From assembly GCF_003815715.1 (NCBI RefSeq), contig NZ_CP033922.1:5132001-5196000 (forward strand): a DNA stretch of 64,000 nucleotides. Reading direction: 5' to 3'. A model generated the notes under the pieces. The model was not told the origin of the DNA and did no database searches. It worked only from the letters and a program-made list of their open reading frames with translations. Position numbers and translations under genes: made by a program. Shown here piece by piece: positions 1 to 8,214 of the stretch (the stretch's first letter is position 1; each line of letters begins with the position of its first letter). The stretch comes from Chryseobacterium sp. G0162. Its GTDB lineage: Bacteria > Bacteroidota > Bacteroidia > Flavobacteriales > Weeksellaceae.

Positions 1-475
1 GCAGATTTTTCTTCAGTTCTACGTCAAAGTTTTTCAGTCCTTTTTCATAATTGGAAATAAACTTGATCTGGTCTTTTTCTTCAGGAAATAGGGTTGCCAA
101 CTTATTCTCTTTCCATTCTTCCCAGTTCTTCCAAAGATCCTCTTTATTTTCAACGGAAAGTATTTTCCCATTGAGATCTCTTTTCAGTTGAATATTACGG
201 GAAATATCTGCAAGGGCAAGGCTTTGCAGCAGAAAAGGTTTCATCACATGATCTTCAGTATCACCTGTGATTTCCTGTAATTTTATAGTGTTCTCAATAT
301 ATTTTTCACCTTTTTCCTGCTCAATAACAAGATCTGATGAGGTTTTTAAAGAAATTGGGGGATTTTCTTTACCCATCAGAAAGGTATTCTCAACCTTCAG
401 GGTATATTCCTGCAAGAATTTTTCCAGTTGAAGAAGGGGAATATTTTCCCCGAATAAAAAATTTGAAATACTCAT
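1..475 (-). CDS. Partial hypothetical protein of the type VI effector locus
   Basis: An open frame begins at an ATG at 475 and runs off the left edge without a stop, giving about 158 residues that begin MSISNFLFGENIPLLQLEKF. The visible part is soluble, rich in Lys, Glu and Leu, with no signal peptide or membrane segment; helical stretches such as the KEDLWKNWEEWKENK region are likely. I do not recognise the family. It lies downstream of, and in the same direction as, the vgrG - PAAR/HINT toxin - immunity genes, about 210 bases after the immunity gene, so it may belong to the same type VI effector island (another immunity, adaptor or effector-associated protein). That role is inference from position only. 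Confidence 0.6.
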   Translation of the reverse strand, partial: MSISNFLFGENIPLLQLEKFLQEYTLKVENTFLMGKENPPISLKTSSDLVIEQEKGEKYIENTIKLQEITGDTEDHVMKPFLLQSLALADISRNIQLKRDLNGKILSVENKEDLWKNWEEWKENKLATLFPEEKDQIKFISNYEKGLKNFDVELKKNL

Positions 476-602
476 TTCATTAAAGTGGTGTACTCTGAAT
501 ACTTTTTATCTATGAAAAATTAGTTTTTATATATTTCGTCCATACTTCTTTTATAAAATATGTTATTTTGATAATAATCTCATTTACTTTGAAATAATCA
601 GT

Positions 603-690
603 TTAAATTTCTTGTAATAAATCTCCTTCTTTTAAAATTTTATTATATTCACATAAGGAATCATAATTTCCAAATGCAGATGTTATTTTA
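603..690 (-). other. Out-of-frame coding-like tail after the immunity gene
   Basis: Just after the TAA that ends the immunity gene, the +1 frame stays open for about 29 codons with protein-like content (NKITSAFGNYDSLCEYNKIL, then KEGDLLQEI) and a TAA at 603-605. Removing one A from the AAATAAAATAA tract at the stop would join the two frames seamlessly (LDL to NKIT). This suggests that the annotated C-terminus is a frameshift product, or a sequencing error in a short homopolymer. The rest of the gap down to 475 holds nothing I can interpret. Confidence 0.45.
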
Positions 691-1314
691 TTTAAGATCA
701 AGAAATTCCGGCTTTAGTATATTTTTGTAGTCCAACAAATATTCATAATCTTTGTAGTTTTGTGGCCTTCTAATAAAATTGTGAGAAACATTTACTTTTG
801 TTTTTTTTGCTTCTGTTTTACTTTTATTATTTTTCTTATCAAAAGTAGTTTCAAAAATATTTGTATTACCGCTTAATTTGAAAACTAATTCATTTTGAAT
901 ATTAACTAAATCATCTTCATAGATACTATTAACTTGACTCAAAAAAAGATCATTATTGGGAAAAGGCTCATCCCTATCTTCTTTAAATGATATTTCCATA
1001 TTAAACTTATCATATACTAATGATAAATAAATAAACAAATTACCTCCATTATAAGTTAAAAACTCAACTGTAATATCATTATAGTTATTATTAATATAGG
1101 CCAATGGTTTTTCATCATTAAAGATCATAATATGATATTCTTTATTATTTTCAAAAGCATATTTCGCCCAATTCTCAACATTTTTTGCTGCCTCTTTTTC
1201 TTCTTTCGATGATTTTTTTTCTATTATTAAATCATTAATATTATCCAATGTATCTTGTTCGGACATTATCTCATTTGACAAATTATTATATTGTAAAAAT
1301 TTATAAGTAATCAT
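688..1314 (-). CDS. Probable immunity protein for the adjacent toxin
   Basis: This 208-residue protein is soluble and acidic, with no signal peptide, beginning MITYKFLQYNNLSNEIMSEQ. I do not recognise its family. It starts 2 bases after the stop of the PAAR-like/HINT toxin gene on the same strand, which is the usual place for a cytoplasmic immunity protein and implies coupled translation. The middle (about 50-130) looks like an alpha/beta fold with repeated hydrophobic strands; residues about 160-175 are very rich in Lys and Asn. The base composition is more AT-rich than vgrG, as is common for exchangeable toxin-immunity cassettes. The C-terminus may be altered by a frameshift: the other frame continues sensibly for 29 residues past the stop. 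The immunity role is inferred from position, not homology. Confidence 0.6.
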   Translation of the reverse strand: MITYKFLQYNNLSNEIMSEQDTLDNINDLIIEKKSSKEEKEAAKNVENWAKYAFENNKEYHIMIFNDEKPLAYINNNYNDITVEFLTYNGGNLFIYLSLVYDKFNMEISFKEDRDEPFPNNDLFLSQVNSIYEDDLVNIQNELVFKLSGNTNIFETTFDKKNNKSKTEAKKTKVNVSHNFIRRPQNYKDYEYLLDYKNILKPEFLDLK

Positions 1315-1316
1315 AT

Positions 1317-2915
1317 TTATAATCCTTTAATCTGTGATATATCATCTATAATTGTTACACCCCTTTTTTTTGCGTAATCCAAAACTTCTTTTGAAACCCC
1401 ACTCATATTTTCAACTTGAAGATAAATTTTTTCTCCTAGCTTTCCAAATTCGTCTGATTTTGAACCTGCATATTTTGCTGCATCATTAATATAGTTTTTT
1501 GCAGTTGGTGTAGCTACTTTACTTAAGTCGGTAGCTTTACGTTCAATAATACCTATACCTTTAATGTAACTATCAACGAAGCCTTTCTTCCCATTTTTTA
1601 GAGAAACAAATAGTTCTGATCTAAATATTTTACCTGCATTTGTTGCTAATTCTTCTGTAAAAGCATTCATTACATTATTAAAACTATTTCCCCTCATAAT
1701 ATTCTGAAACCATTTCTGAGATTCCAAAATCATTTGAGACAAACATCTACCAGAATTATGAACCAGTAAAGCTAAGAGGCCTACAAAATAGGTATGAAAA
1801 TGGGCTACCGTAAAGTTATAAACTTTTTTAGGTTCATAGCTATATTCTGTTTTTTCAATGGTAACTTTCTCATCATTTTTGGTTAGAATTTTTTCGCCTA
1901 CTTCTAATTCTGAGGCATCTTTCCAGCCTTCTTCAGTATAGAAAGGATGGGTAGCCGTTGTTTCAATCACTTCAGCTTCCGTATAAATACTAATGGTATG
2001 GTCACTTTCATTAATGATAAGATCAATAACCGGCTGAAGAGCTACAGTATCTGTATCTTCATCATAAGCCCACACCTGATCTCCGATTCGGATATCTTCA
2101 ATATTTTTAATTCCGTGTTCAGTATGCACGGGTGTTCCAGCCGGAAAACAGGCAAAAACACAGGTCTTAAGCAATTTTTTGGCTACATCATCTACACTTT
2201 TCTTCAAAGCTTCTTTGCTAAGCTTTTTCATCGCTGCTTTTCCCATCTGCTGAAGCGCTTCTTTAGATATGGCTTTTGCACCGGCTTTTATAGCGCCTTT
2301 CAATCCTGCTTTTGCTCCTTGCATAGCTACCGTTCCGGTTCCAAAAGAAACCACACCTACCGCAATAGAGGCTACATCCCATATTAAAAATCCGGCATTC
2401 ATAAGGCTGCCGCCTACATCTCCGGTTTGTATATCATTGATAAGGTCACGACCGCTTCCCCACACAGGAATCATTCCTTCCATAAAACCTGCTTCCCCTA
2501 CACTATTACCATTTCCACTGTCATCAAGTTCACGCTGTGCCTGATCCTGCATATCTTTTACCTCCTGGGCAGCATCTTCCGGAAGGGGAACCTGTCCGCT
2601 GGTCATAAACTCTACCTTTCCCCCAACAGGACATTGACATGTACTTTTTCCTATCAAAGACCGGATTCCGTTAATTTTCACCTGCCAGGTATCCTGCCAG
2701 GTCATAGGAACTGTGGCAGGGGTACAGGGGCCACCACTAATCTTACATACCTTGAAGGAAGGTATGTTAACCAAAGGAGTAGCATCTTGATTCGTTGCTA
2801 CAAGACAGCCATGAATCTTCACCTTTGTATTGAACGTAGGTTTGAAGAAATCCGGAGCTGCTCCCTGGTCACACATCATCAGGGCATTGAGGGTTATGTA
2901 TTCTAACTCATCCAT
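1317..2915 (-). CDS. PAAR-like (DUF4280) / HINT-domain polymorphic toxin, putative nuclease tail
   Basis: A 532-residue type VI effector in three parts. (1) Residues about 1-110 form a DUF4280 PAAR-like domain, rich in Cys and Gly, that would cap the VgrG spike; it contains the characteristic GPCTP and CQCPVGGK turns. (2) A linker with hydrophobic Ala/Gly-rich helices (about 140-250) precedes a HINT self-cleavage domain starting at Cys256 (CFPAGTPV) with the THPF block and ending in VHN at about 387. (3) The last 145 residues are the variable toxin domain. This tail contains VDSYIKGIGIIERK, which matches the D-x(9)-E-x-K core of a PD-(D/E)xK (restriction-endonuclease-like) nuclease: Asp448, Glu458, Lys460. 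The gene lies 16 bases after vgrG and 2 bases before the immunity gene. HINT and PAAR-like parts are confident; the nuclease call is inferred from one motif. Confidence 0.85.
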   Translation of the reverse strand: MDELEYITLNALMMCDQGAAPDFFKPTFNTKVKIHGCLVATNQDATPLVNIPSFKVCKISGGPCTPATVPMTWQDTWQVKINGIRSLIGKSTCQCPVGGKVEFMTSGQVPLPEDAAQEVKDMQDQAQRELDDSGNGNSVGEAGFMEGMIPVWGSGRDLINDIQTGDVGGSLMNAGFLIWDVASIAVGVVSFGTGTVAMQGAKAGLKGAIKAGAKAISKEALQQMGKAAMKKLSKEALKKSVDDVAKKLLKTCVFACFPAGTPVHTEHGIKNIEDIRIGDQVWAYDEDTDTVALQPVIDLIINESDHTISIYTEAEVIETTATHPFYTEEGWKDASELEVGEKILTKNDEKVTIEKTEYSYEPKKVYNFTVAHFHTYFVGLLALLVHNSGRCLSQMILESQKWFQNIMRGNSFNNVMNAFTEELATNAGKIFRSELFVSLKNGKKGFVDSYIKGIGIIERKATDLSKVATPTAKNYINDAAKYAGSKSDEFGKLGEKIYLQVENMSGVSKEVLDYAKKRGVTIIDDISQIKGL

Positions 2916-2931
2916 GATTTCTGTTTTAGCA

Positions 2932-5064
2932 TTACATAATATTGGTATCTCCTGAAGACATTACAGCACTTGGTCCTCCTGTAATCGTAAGTGGTGAATC
3001 TGTACTAATATCCATTGGACCACCTTTGCTTGACAATCCTAATGCTCCTGTAAGCGCGGTGATATCAATCATTCCTTTTCCTGCTGACGCCGTAATTCCT
3101 GCTTCGGATATCGTAATAGAATTATCTCCTACCTGTAATGTAATACTTGTTTTTCCGTCAAGAGTGATATTTCCGCCGGCATCCATTTTTAACAAGGATT
3201 GTGGTGGAGCATCTTTCTTACCTCCTACATTGATTACGTTAGTACTTCCTGCATTCACAGTATGGTTGCTATTGGCATTGGTGGTTGCATTTCCGGTTCC
3301 GTCAAAATTCATATTGGCACCACCCTGATCTTTAAGATTCATAGATCCTGCACCATTGTCATATTTTAATTCTGCACCACTTCTGCCGCTGAAACTCATG
3401 ATATTATTTCCTGAACCACCACCAGCTCCAATTCCGCCATGATACATTCCGCCCATTACAAAAGGACGGTCCGGATGAAGATGTACAAAATTAACAATCA
3501 CCTGATCTCCCACTTCAGGAATAGACATAAATCCTCTGTTTTTGCCAACCTTTTCACTGCTTCCGGCGTCAGGAGACATTACACGGATAAATTCCGTAGT
3601 GTCTTGCCCACTCTGCCAGTCAAGCTGAACCTGTACGCGGCCTTGATTTTCAGGATCGGTATTGGAAATTACCTTTCCAAACTGAGGTTCTGCCACAGGA
3701 ACAGTAAATTCCGGTCTTGGAATAAATCCGGTGTCAGAAGCTATGGCCTGGAAAGATCCGTCATAATACCCACGGGCATCTACCTCATGAGTAACCTCTA
3801 TGAGCATTAACTTTGTAAAATAGGAAGTATTGTTGGTATCTGTTTTACGCATTTGAATATCCGCAATACAGCCCGGATAAAGAAACGGGACCGTTGTATT
3901 TCCGGAAGTGATAAAAACCTGTGAAGCATTGCTTCCTGCTGTTCCTTTTTGAGAAGCATCAATATCCATAAAAGAAGAAGCTTTGATGGGGGCTACTCTT
4001 AAAGATGGCGTTTGAAAAGTCTTTTCTGAAATTTCATACGCGCGCTTAGCAATATCTGAGGTATGGGTTATTTTTGAACTTCCACCTTTAAATTTTTCAT
4101 TTTTGCTGCTGTTGTATCCATAGAATGAAGGATTCACATGCTGAGCTTTCATTTTAATTTTAACATCGGTCAGATTACTGCCATAGGTCAGCATTACAGG
4201 TTTTTCCTGTGGTGGAAGCTGTCCGAAGTGTAAGACTTCCCCATCGTAGAAAAATTGTTCCCCATAAGCTTCAGCAATTCTTGCCAGATAGTTATAATGG
4301 GTTTCTTCGTATTGAGAACTGTAAGAGACATTCCCATGACGGGCATCTACTCTAAAATCAAATTTTCCCTGTCCCAATCCTTCTTTAATCACTTCATTGG
4401 CAATACTGTTCAAACTGATAGGCTGTGCTCCTCCAAAACTTTGAATATGAGGTGCCGCATCTAGTAAGATTGTTGGGCTGAAGCCTGACAACACAAGATT
4501 ACCCAGACTTCCTTTTTCCTGACTGAATCCGACTTCTGTGATAACTCCTACAAAATTTCTTTCCGCACCTCCTTCCACATCTTTATATTTGAAAACAACA
4601 GTAATCCTCTTTCCAAGAAAATTCTGTACTTCTTCAAGATTATGGTTTTCTGCACTTCCTAACGTATCATGGGCTAGAATAAGTTCAAATTCATGATGTT
4701 TAGTAGCGCTTTGCGTAAGTTTAAAATGTTTAAAATATTTTATAGGCTTACCTTCCACATGGATATCAAGCTTTACAACACGATTGATTCCTGCTATCGC
4801 ACTCTCCGGAATACTGTCTGCGTTGAATATTTTGGAAGTAGGCTGTTTTGCCCAAAGCTTTTCTTTGATAATAGCAGGTTCGTTTGGTAACAAAGGCTGA
4901 TTCAGAAACTGTTTTCCTGTATTCACCACATTGACTGCATTATTTACTTTTGAAGCAACTTTCTTTACTTCTTTAATTTTCTTATTGTCTTGGATTTTGT
5001 TTACAAAACCTGTCTTGTCCGAATCTATTTCCGGTTTGGGAAGATTATTCTTTTCCTGAAACAT
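2932..5064 (-). CDS. vgrG: Type VI secretion tip protein VgrG
   Basis: A 710-residue spike protein of the Bacteroidetes type VI system (subtype iii). A Lys/Asn-rich N-terminal extension (about 1-80) is followed by gp27-like domains, a gp5-like OB fold from about residue 461 (QFGKVISNTDPENQGRVQVQ, then GDQVIVNFVHLHPDRP), and a repetitive Gly/Asn/Thr/Ser beta-helix needle to the end. No extra effector domain is fused to its C-terminus; the cargo is the next gene, a PAAR-like toxin 16 bases downstream, which should sit on the needle tip. No other structural type VI genes (TssB, TssC, Hcp, ClpV) are in the window, so this is an orphan vgrG-effector island or the edge of a larger cluster. Confidence 0.93.
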   Translation of the reverse strand: MFQEKNNLPKPEIDSDKTGFVNKIQDNKKIKEVKKVASKVNNAVNVVNTGKQFLNQPLLPNEPAIIKEKLWAKQPTSKIFNADSIPESAIAGINRVVKLDIHVEGKPIKYFKHFKLTQSATKHHEFELILAHDTLGSAENHNLEEVQNFLGKRITVVFKYKDVEGGAERNFVGVITEVGFSQEKGSLGNLVLSGFSPTILLDAAPHIQSFGGAQPISLNSIANEVIKEGLGQGKFDFRVDARHGNVSYSSQYEETHYNYLARIAEAYGEQFFYDGEVLHFGQLPPQEKPVMLTYGSNLTDVKIKMKAQHVNPSFYGYNSSKNEKFKGGSSKITHTSDIAKRAYEISEKTFQTPSLRVAPIKASSFMDIDASQKGTAGSNASQVFITSGNTTVPFLYPGCIADIQMRKTDTNNTSYFTKLMLIEVTHEVDARGYYDGSFQAIASDTGFIPRPEFTVPVAEPQFGKVISNTDPENQGRVQVQLDWQSGQDTTEFIRVMSPDAGSSEKVGKNRGFMSIPEVGDQVIVNFVHLHPDRPFVMGGMYHGGIGAGGGSGNNIMSFSGRSGAELKYDNGAGSMNLKDQGGANMNFDGTGNATTNANSNHTVNAGSTNVINVGGKKDAPPQSLLKMDAGGNITLDGKTSITLQVGDNSITISEAGITASAGKGMIDITALTGALGLSSKGGPMDISTDSPLTITGGPSAVMSSGDTNIM

Positions 5065-5426
5065 GACATCTTTTTTTGGGTGTATGACTTAATTGGATAT
5101 TCAACCTTTACAGGTGAGACCCTTTAGCTCAAGGAACCAATCTATAGCTTGCAACGGCCTCTGGAACAAGCCTTTCGATGATTGATCTGAGATGGGTGCA
5201 GTTGGAATTTTAGAAAAATAATTCCACTTTAAGTACTTAGTAATACTTTAAAAAGGGGTTGATTTCGGTATTTTTTCATAAGTTTTTTTAGTGATTTTGG
5301 TAATGCAATATATCACCTTAAATATTCACATCAAAATGAATTACCGATTATTTGAAAAATTGTAGTAGAACTACGACAATGAAATTTACAATGACTTTTC
5401 AACAAAGCTTTTTTCTCATTACTGAA
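5065..5426. other. Non-coding region upstream of vgrG
   Basis: About 360 bases with no credible reading frame lie between vgrG and the marR terminator. It holds a small hairpin (TGGAATT ... AATTCCA, near 5203-5226), an interrupted repeat around TAGTACTTAGTAATAC-like sequence near 5233-5250, and a short GC-richer patch at 5100-5180. I found no tRNA signature and no clear TAnnTTTG box facing vgrG, so the vgrG promoter is not located. Confidence 0.4.
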
Positions 5427-5472
5427 CAAAAAAATCCATGTTACGTTCAGTGTATCAGTAACATGGTTTTTT
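5427..5472. terminator. Bidirectional hairpin terminator
   Basis: A perfect 9-bp stem, CCATGTTAC (5436-5444) with GTAACATGG (5458-5466), is flanked by T6 on the plus strand and by A7 on the left, which reads as T7 on the minus strand. It lies about 30 bases after the marR stop and should end the GNAT-marR transcript. Confidence 0.8.
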
Positions 5473-5502
5473 AAATTTTAGTTGAAACTTATTAAAAATA
5501 GA

Positions 5503-5988
5503 TTAAGCTTTATTTGAATTCTTAAGCTGTAAAGCTCTCTGATAAAAAGATTGACTGGCAATTTTTTCTTCAGCTTCATCAATGGCTTTTAGGAGATTAT
5601 TTTCATTATCTGCAATTTCACCCAATACGATCGTAACCAGTTCCCATACTGGTTTCATTTTTTCAACTAACTCATTTCCTTTAGGAGTTAATAGAAATAA
5701 CCTTTTACGTTCATCGTTTTTATCTTTTTTCCATTCTAAAAGTTTGAGCTTTTCAAGTTCTTTGAGTAAAGTAATAGTAGAGGGATGGGTATAACCAATT
5801 TCATTAGCAATTTCAACAACACTGGCTAATTCTCTTTGATAAATAGTGTAAATTACAGGAAACCATTTAAGTTCAAAATCAATTCCAAAAGCTTTATAGA
5901 TCAAGGCACCATCCTTTCTCAGCTGCTCACTGAGGCGGTGGAGCCTGGTGGATATGGCAAGGATTCCTGCTTCGTTGATAACATTCAT
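5503..5988 (-). CDS. MarR-family transcriptional regulator
   Basis: A 161-residue MarR-type winged-helix repressor. The N-terminal dimerisation helix (ISTRLHRLSEQLRK) is followed by the helix-turn-helix (about 55-80, VVEIANEIGYTHPSTITLLK) and the wing with the family hallmark DERKRLFLLTPKG (about 93-105). It is the second gene of a two-gene operon, 2 bases after the GNAT gene. The palindrome upstream of the operon (6496-6519) is a good candidate for its own operator. The ligand is not predictable. The MarR family call is confident. Confidence 0.9.
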   Translation of the reverse strand: MNVINEAGILAISTRLHRLSEQLRKDGALIYKAFGIDFELKWFPVIYTIYQRELASVVEIANEIGYTHPSTITLLKELEKLKLLEWKKDKNDERKRLFLLTPKGNELVEKMKPVWELVTIVLGEIADNENNLLKAIDEAEEKIASQSFYQRALQLKNSNKA

Positions 5989-5990
5989 GT

Positions 5991-6479
5991 TCAGTCAATA
6001 TGTAAGTGATAAAAGATATCGTCAGCACTCATTAACGGAAAATATTCCGGAAGGTTTTCTTTTTTGATCTTCACAAAATTATTTCTTTCATAAAAACGCT
6101 GAGCTGCTTTTAATACCGTTATGGTTCCCAAATATAAATCATCTATTCCATTTTCATCACAGAAAGAAATTAAAACTTCTAATAATTCCTGTGCAATATT
6201 CAGCTCTTTTCCCCGGAATTCTTTTTTTACAAACATTTTTCTGATGGCTCCTGCTCTTTCGTCAAATTTGACCAAAGCAATGGTTCCCACAAGCTCTCCA
6301 TCTATAAAAGCACCCCAAAAGTTTCCTCCGGCTTCAGTATAAAAACTTTCTATCTCAAAAAGATCCGGCTGGTCATGGATCGTAAGCGGAACATTAAATT
6401 CTTTTTGCTGAATATTCAAAATCAGGTCAATAGCCTGTTCTGAGTAAGCATTTCCTATAGGCTGAATGTATAATTTCAT
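5991..6479 (-). CDS. GNAT-family N-acetyltransferase
   Basis: A 162-residue single-domain GNAT acetyltransferase. The acetyl-CoA binding segment is visible at about 85-100 (IRKMFVKKEFRGKELNIAQE, the V/I-x-x-x-[RQ]-G-x-G/A type turn in degenerate form), preceded by the LVGTIALVKFDE strand pair and followed by a typical ERNNFVKIKKENLP end. It begins at an ATG at 6479 just below an operator-like palindrome and is translationally coupled (2-base gap) to the MarR gene. The MarR-GNAT pairing suggests that the acetyltransferase modifies a small molecule or protein sensed by the regulator; the substrate is unknown. Confidence 0.88.
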   Translation of the reverse strand: MKLYIQPIGNAYSEQAIDLILNIQQKEFNVPLTIHDQPDLFEIESFYTEAGGNFWGAFIDGELVGTIALVKFDERAGAIRKMFVKKEFRGKELNIAQELLEVLISFCDENGIDDLYLGTITVLKAAQRFYERNNFVKIKKENLPEYFPLMSADDIFYHLHID

Positions 6480-6495
6480 AGTATTCTATTTTAAA

Positions 6496-6519
6496 GTATA
6501 AAACTACGTAGTTAAATAC
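6496..6519 (-). promoter_or_regulatory. Palindromic operator of the GNAT-marR operon
   Basis: A 12-bp perfect palindrome, AACTACGTAGTT (6502-6513), is extended by matching outer arms GTAT and ATAC, 24 bp in all with two mismatched pairs. It sits 16-40 bases upstream of the GNAT start, next to a weak -7-like TACTTTAA on the minus strand. Size, symmetry and position are typical of a MarR-dimer site, suggesting autorepression. Confidence 0.6.
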
Positions 6520-6664
6520 ATATATACAAATTAAATTTTGTATTTAACAGATATTAAGGTTTTTAAAGGATGGAAGTTATACTTGTCGTATTATCACTGT
6601 GAAGAAACCAATAAGTTTATCCAATTCGAGACATACTATTCAATTATTTTGAAAGCTTATTTAA

Positions 6665-6698
6665 AATAAAAAACGTGTGTCATTACTGACACACGTTT
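6665..6698 (-). terminator. Terminator of the RND efflux operon
   Basis: Stem AAACGTGTGTCA (6671-6682) with TGACACACGTTT (6687-6698), loop TTAC, followed on the minus strand by a T-rich run. It lies 24 bases after the stop of the outer-membrane factor gene. Confidence 0.85.
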
Positions 6699-6721
6699 TA
6701 TAATTGATCACAAAATATTTT

Positions 6722-8137
6722 TTATTTCCAGCCTCCACCAAGAGCCTGATACAGCTCTACGGCAGCCTTCATTTTATTATATCTTGCATTGGAAATATTA
6801 AGTTCTGCATTCAATGAGTTTACACTGGCATTTAAAACTTCAAGATAATTGGCCATCCCATAATTGACCAATTCCTGAGAATAGTCTACTGATTTTTTGT
6901 AGGCATCCAATTCTTTTTGTTTTAACTCAATAAATGAATCCTGAACAGAGAACACCCTGATAGCATCGGAAACTTCTTTTCCAGCAGTAAGAACTGTTTT
7001 TCTGAAGTTCAAATAAGCTGTTTCCTGGTTAGCAAGACTCACATCATAGTTCGTCTTGATCGTTCTTTTATTCAGAATAGGTTGTGCCAATCCAGCCACC
7101 ACATTCGCAAATAATGAGTTTACATTAAATAGGTGGTCAATGTCTACAGACTGAAGTCCTCCTGTTCCTGTAAGCTTCAATGTTGGATAGAACTGAGCTT
7201 TTGCAGCATTGGTCAATTCAAATGCATTCATTAAGTTGTATTCTGCTCTCATGACATCCGGACGGTTAGCTAACAATTGAGCTGGGTATCCCAATTTCAA
7301 ATCGATTGGAAGATTCTGGCCTTCCAAAGTAGATCTTTCAATAGTGTGTGACGGTTCTCCCATTAAAAGGCTCATGGTGTTTTCCAGCAGTTGAATCTGT
7401 GTATCAATATCAATCAATAAAGATTTTGCATTGAAAACAAGGGCTTCACTCTGTTGCACCGCTACCTCTGTAAGAGTTCCGGAAGCTTTCAATGCCTTTG
7501 TCGTTTCCAGATTCTTCTCACGAATTGCAATCGTTTCTGTGATGATCTTCTTCTGAGCATCAAATGTCAGCAACTGATAATATGCAGAAGCAATGGAAGA
7601 AACAAGACTGCTTTTTACTGCTTTATGAGCAGCAACAGTTCCTAAATAAGCCGCTAATTGTGCTTTTTCCTGTGCTTTCATTTTTCCCCATATATCAGCT
7701 TCCCAACCGAGACTTGCTGTAATGTCAAATTGATTGACATATCGTCTTTCTCCAATGATCTGTCCAAACTGAGTATTGATAGACTGTGTCTGGAAAGTAT
7801 AATTGGGTCCTACCGAAAGAGTTGGAGCATAGGCTGCCTTACTTTGTTTAAGGTAAGCTTCTGCAGAAGTGATACTTTGTAAAGCAATCCTGATATCCAG
7901 ATTATTATCTAGAGCTTTTGAAATATGTCCCTGAAGCAGGGGATCTGTAAAGATTTCCTTCCAGGAAACATTGGCAACGGTAGCACTGTCTGAAGGAAGC
8001 ATATCTGTACGGAAAAGCTTTTCGTCAACAACGTTCTTCGGCCTTTCGTATTCCTTCCTGGCCATACAGGACGTGATGGCTCCCAGCATAATCGCTGAGA
8101 AAGTTATTCCTTTTATGATGTTTATTAAACTTTTCAT
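6722..8137 (-). CDS. RND efflux outer-membrane factor (TolC/NodT-type lipoprotein)
   Basis: A 471-residue outer-membrane channel of the NodT/OprM type. The signal peptide ends in a lipobox (AITSC, Cys24), so the mature protein should be a lipoprotein. Two OEP repeats with long coiled helices follow, including the family-typical LLANRPDVMRAEY segment in the middle. It is the last gene of the four-gene efflux operon, 77 bases after the RND permease, with a terminator directly downstream. The three structural genes together would form a complete envelope-spanning pump. Length and domains are normal. Confidence 0.94.
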   Translation of the reverse strand: MKSLINIIKGITFSAIMLGAITSCMARKEYERPKNVVDEKLFRTDMLPSDSATVANVSWKEIFTDPLLQGHISKALDNNLDIRIALQSITSAEAYLKQSKAAYAPTLSVGPNYTFQTQSINTQFGQIIGERRYVNQFDITASLGWEADIWGKMKAQEKAQLAAYLGTVAAHKAVKSSLVSSIASAYYQLLTFDAQKKIITETIAIREKNLETTKALKASGTLTEVAVQQSEALVFNAKSLLIDIDTQIQLLENTMSLLMGEPSHTIERSTLEGQNLPIDLKLGYPAQLLANRPDVMRAEYNLMNAFELTNAAKAQFYPTLKLTGTGGLQSVDIDHLFNVNSLFANVVAGLAQPILNKRTIKTNYDVSLANQETAYLNFRKTVLTAGKEVSDAIRVFSVQDSFIELKQKELDAYKKSVDYSQELVNYGMANYLEVLNASVNSLNAELNISNARYNKMKAAVELYQALGGGWK

Positions 8138-8214
8138 TATTTGAAATTTAAATGTTCAAGGTTTCCGGCTTACCGTATTAAACTTTAAACCAGAAAACCT
8201 TAAACTAAATTAAT

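Noticed and set aside
1947..2906. Three overlapping plus-strand frames opposite the toxin gene
   Set aside because: They are antisense to a protein with clear HINT and PAAR-like motifs, lack promoters and have low-complexity translations.
5100..5180. GC-richer patch upstream of vgrG as a tRNA or small RNA
   Set aside because: No cloverleaf arms, no T-loop consensus and no terminator in place.
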